From assembly GCA_019648995.1 (NCBI GenBank), contig BLXT01003611.1, positions 1 through 27,707 on the forward strand: 27,707 nucleotides of DNA, given 5' to 3'. This document shows positions 22,985 through 27,707 of the stretch, one piece after another (the stretch's first letter is position 1; each line of letters opens with the position of its first letter). Origin of the DNA: Plakobranchus ocellatus (lineage: Eukaryota; Mollusca; Gastropoda; Plakobranchidae). Below the pieces are notes generated by a model. The model was not told the DNA's origin and did not search any database. It saw only the letters and a program-made list of their open reading frames with translations. The translations under genes were made by a program, and so were the position numbers.

Positions 22985-24944
22985 TTTGATGGATTATTTA
23001 CGGATTCTATTACCAGTATCCTATATTAAAAAAGAACATGCTATTATCCACAGCATTGTGTAATACTAATAGCAATAGGGTGGATAGATATCTCAGCATT
23101 TACTACCTCAATGCTAACTAATTTTTATTCTAAAAACCTCAGAGTACATTTTGAGTGATCAAGTCCACCAAATAATTCATGTATGCCTTATGGGCACAAA
23201 TTTACTTTTGAATAATCAATGAAATTATTAACAAATATTACAAGGGGAGATTGTGAAGTGGAACCTAGGAGGAGGAATAATTTTGTCAAAAATTGCACAT
23301 AGGCCTACTTACGAGGAAGGAAAAAAAAGACATTCAATTTTAAATGAGTAAAAGAATGAGAAATTGGTACAAACTATCTTATTCAATCCATAAATCTATC
23401 TCACACTTATGAACAAGGTGAAGATGCAGTTGTTTCGAGCAAACATAATCAGCCATGCAACGCAATTAAATCAAAAGGAAGTCATACATATTGACTTGAA
23501 GATTCTTCTGGAAAGAAATTATGATCCACACACATACAGGCACAAATCACTGAAGCTGGTTTACCAATAAAAGAATAAATATAAAGCAATCTTAAAACTC
23601 AATGATGGTAGACCTATCAAAATAATATTCATAACATGTTCAATTTCCTTTTTTCATCCAGACATATTTGTTTATGATCAGATTCATACATTCTCAATAT
23701 CCATCATGTTTTTCATTAATTATACACAGACAGTAAAGTTAACAGTTGGTATAAAAGTATATGGACATTTGAAATGGTTAAAAATAAACCAATCAACAAT
23801 AAGCGAAGCATACTCTAATTACTTTGATAAACTGGTAATGTTGGGTTAAAAATAGAATATGAACATTTTTTTCGTTACAATGCATTTACACATTTTTGCA
23901 TCATGAATAACTTGTGACATGTTCAGGTGTCAGCCAAAAACATTCATAAGAGTTTTGAAAAGACCTTTTATGGTCAAAAGTTTACAATAATGCCTTAAGC
24001 TTTGGCAAAGACATTAGAATTTAGACTCTCAATATAGGAAAATGACCCCCAAACAAGGCAAACGATTATATTTACACTATATACAGCTATTAAAATATCG
24101 AAAACAAACTTAAAGTATCCCAAAACCTGTCTTAAATCAATTTTGAACTGTGTTAAAGAATGAACAAAAAATATATTTTCCTACAAAATAAGTTAATTCA
24201 GTTCATTTATATATGGCAAACATATTATTTAACCTGTATAACCACAATTAGTCTCAAGCAGTAATAACAAAGAGAAATTGAAGTATAAATTTTCTTTTCT
24301 GTTTTATTAATATTTTTTTTTGTGCTTCTTATCCAGCGCTAGTTTAGCTACTGTTCAAGGCAACTGGTGAATTTCTGATACGATAAGCGATCCACACAAA
24401 TATTCTTCCAGATAGAACAAACCTTTCAAATCCAAATTTCTAAAAGTGAAGTATTGCATGCACTCGTTTCAGTCTATGTCAAAGATCAATAACTTTATGG
24501 AAAGTGTACTGACATGTTATACAATCCAAAACATTTCTCATCAGCTTCCCATATATCAAGAGTCACACATAGAAAAACTTATAGGGAAGGAATTTTATAA
24601 AATCTTTCGGGCAAACAGAGACAAAGAGGAATCAATGTCAGGACGGGTAATTTTTTTTTTTCCTCTCAGAGCGTTTCAGTATAGTTTTTAAAAATAGGCG
24701 GTAATTTAAACTTATTTGCTATACACATATTAAATATACATGCGTTATCAAATCCATATGGATATTCTGCTCAGGAATCTATTTTAATAGCCTGCCTATT
24801 ATATTTAAGAATTACTGAAAATATAGTCCAAAATGTGTTGATTGGGATATATCTAGTGTATTTTCTTAAATATTAACCTGATTTGCAATAAGGGCAACTT
24901 ACACTCTCAAACGCACCTAAATCCTTGACAAAATCATGATTGGC
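22984..24944 (-). other. Probable GATAD2 3'UTR
   Basis: This lies directly downstream of the GATAD2 stop on the - strand and has no coding content. A - strand AATAAA is at 24303-24308, 640 bases after the stop; others lie further on at 22849 and 22682. The extent is inferred, not seen. Confidence 0.5.

Positions 24945-27707
<2,763 letters not shown>

Overview
This window looks like nuclear DNA from an invertebrate animal, most likely a gastropod mollusc and perhaps a heterobranch. The evidence is the AT-rich, intron-dense sequence, two recognisable animal genes, a BovB/RTE-type LINE of a kind I associate with gastropod genomes, a tRNA-derived SINE and many minisatellites. The phylum is an inference; no species-diagnostic marker is present.

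Left half (1-13240, + strand): the 3' part of a NEDD4-family HECT ubiquitin ligase gene. Fourteen coding exons between 807 and 13240 splice in frame into 462 residues plus a stop. They hold the last residues of an upstream WW domain, a Ser-rich linker, a complete last WW domain, the NEDD4-type stretch before HECT, and a complete HECT domain. The catalytic cysteine codon is split by the last intron. Earlier exons (C2 and other WW domains) lie off the left edge. The introns carry a tRNA-derived SINE with target-site duplications (328-505), an RTE-clade LINE fragment with target-site duplications and a palindromic 5' junction (3958-5274), a foldback hairpin just after a donor site, two tandem-repeat arrays, and a probable solo LTR in the last intron.

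Middle (13241-24944): about 11.7 kb between two stop codons of convergent genes. The left part is probably NEDD4 3'UTR, with several AATAAA signals and one strong hairpin, and the right part is probably the 3'UTR of the gene on the other strand. Between them are a 756-bp pogo/Tigger-like MITE with TA duplications (19397-20152), a 71-bp minisatellite of six copies (20349-20773), a degenerate CA-rich minisatellite (about 21020-21376) and an AT/GT microsatellite (22905-22983).

Right end (24945-27339, - strand): one unusually large terminal coding exon of a GATAD2/p66 protein, a subunit of the NuRD chromatin-remodelling complex. It encodes 797 residues: a long Glu/Lys-rich region, a conserved SUMO-interaction-like motif, the CR1 coiled coil that contacts MBD2/3, Gln/His-rich linkers, CR2 with a GATA-type zinc finger, a poly-Ala stretch and the conserved C-terminus. 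Its first exon(s) lie off the right edge.

The two genes have no obvious shared pathway; they are tail-to-tail neighbours. I found no new multi-gene system. The most interesting signals are structural: the palindromic LINE junction, duplicated or decoy splice acceptors, a hairpin beside a 5' splice site, and the merged giant GATAD2 exon.
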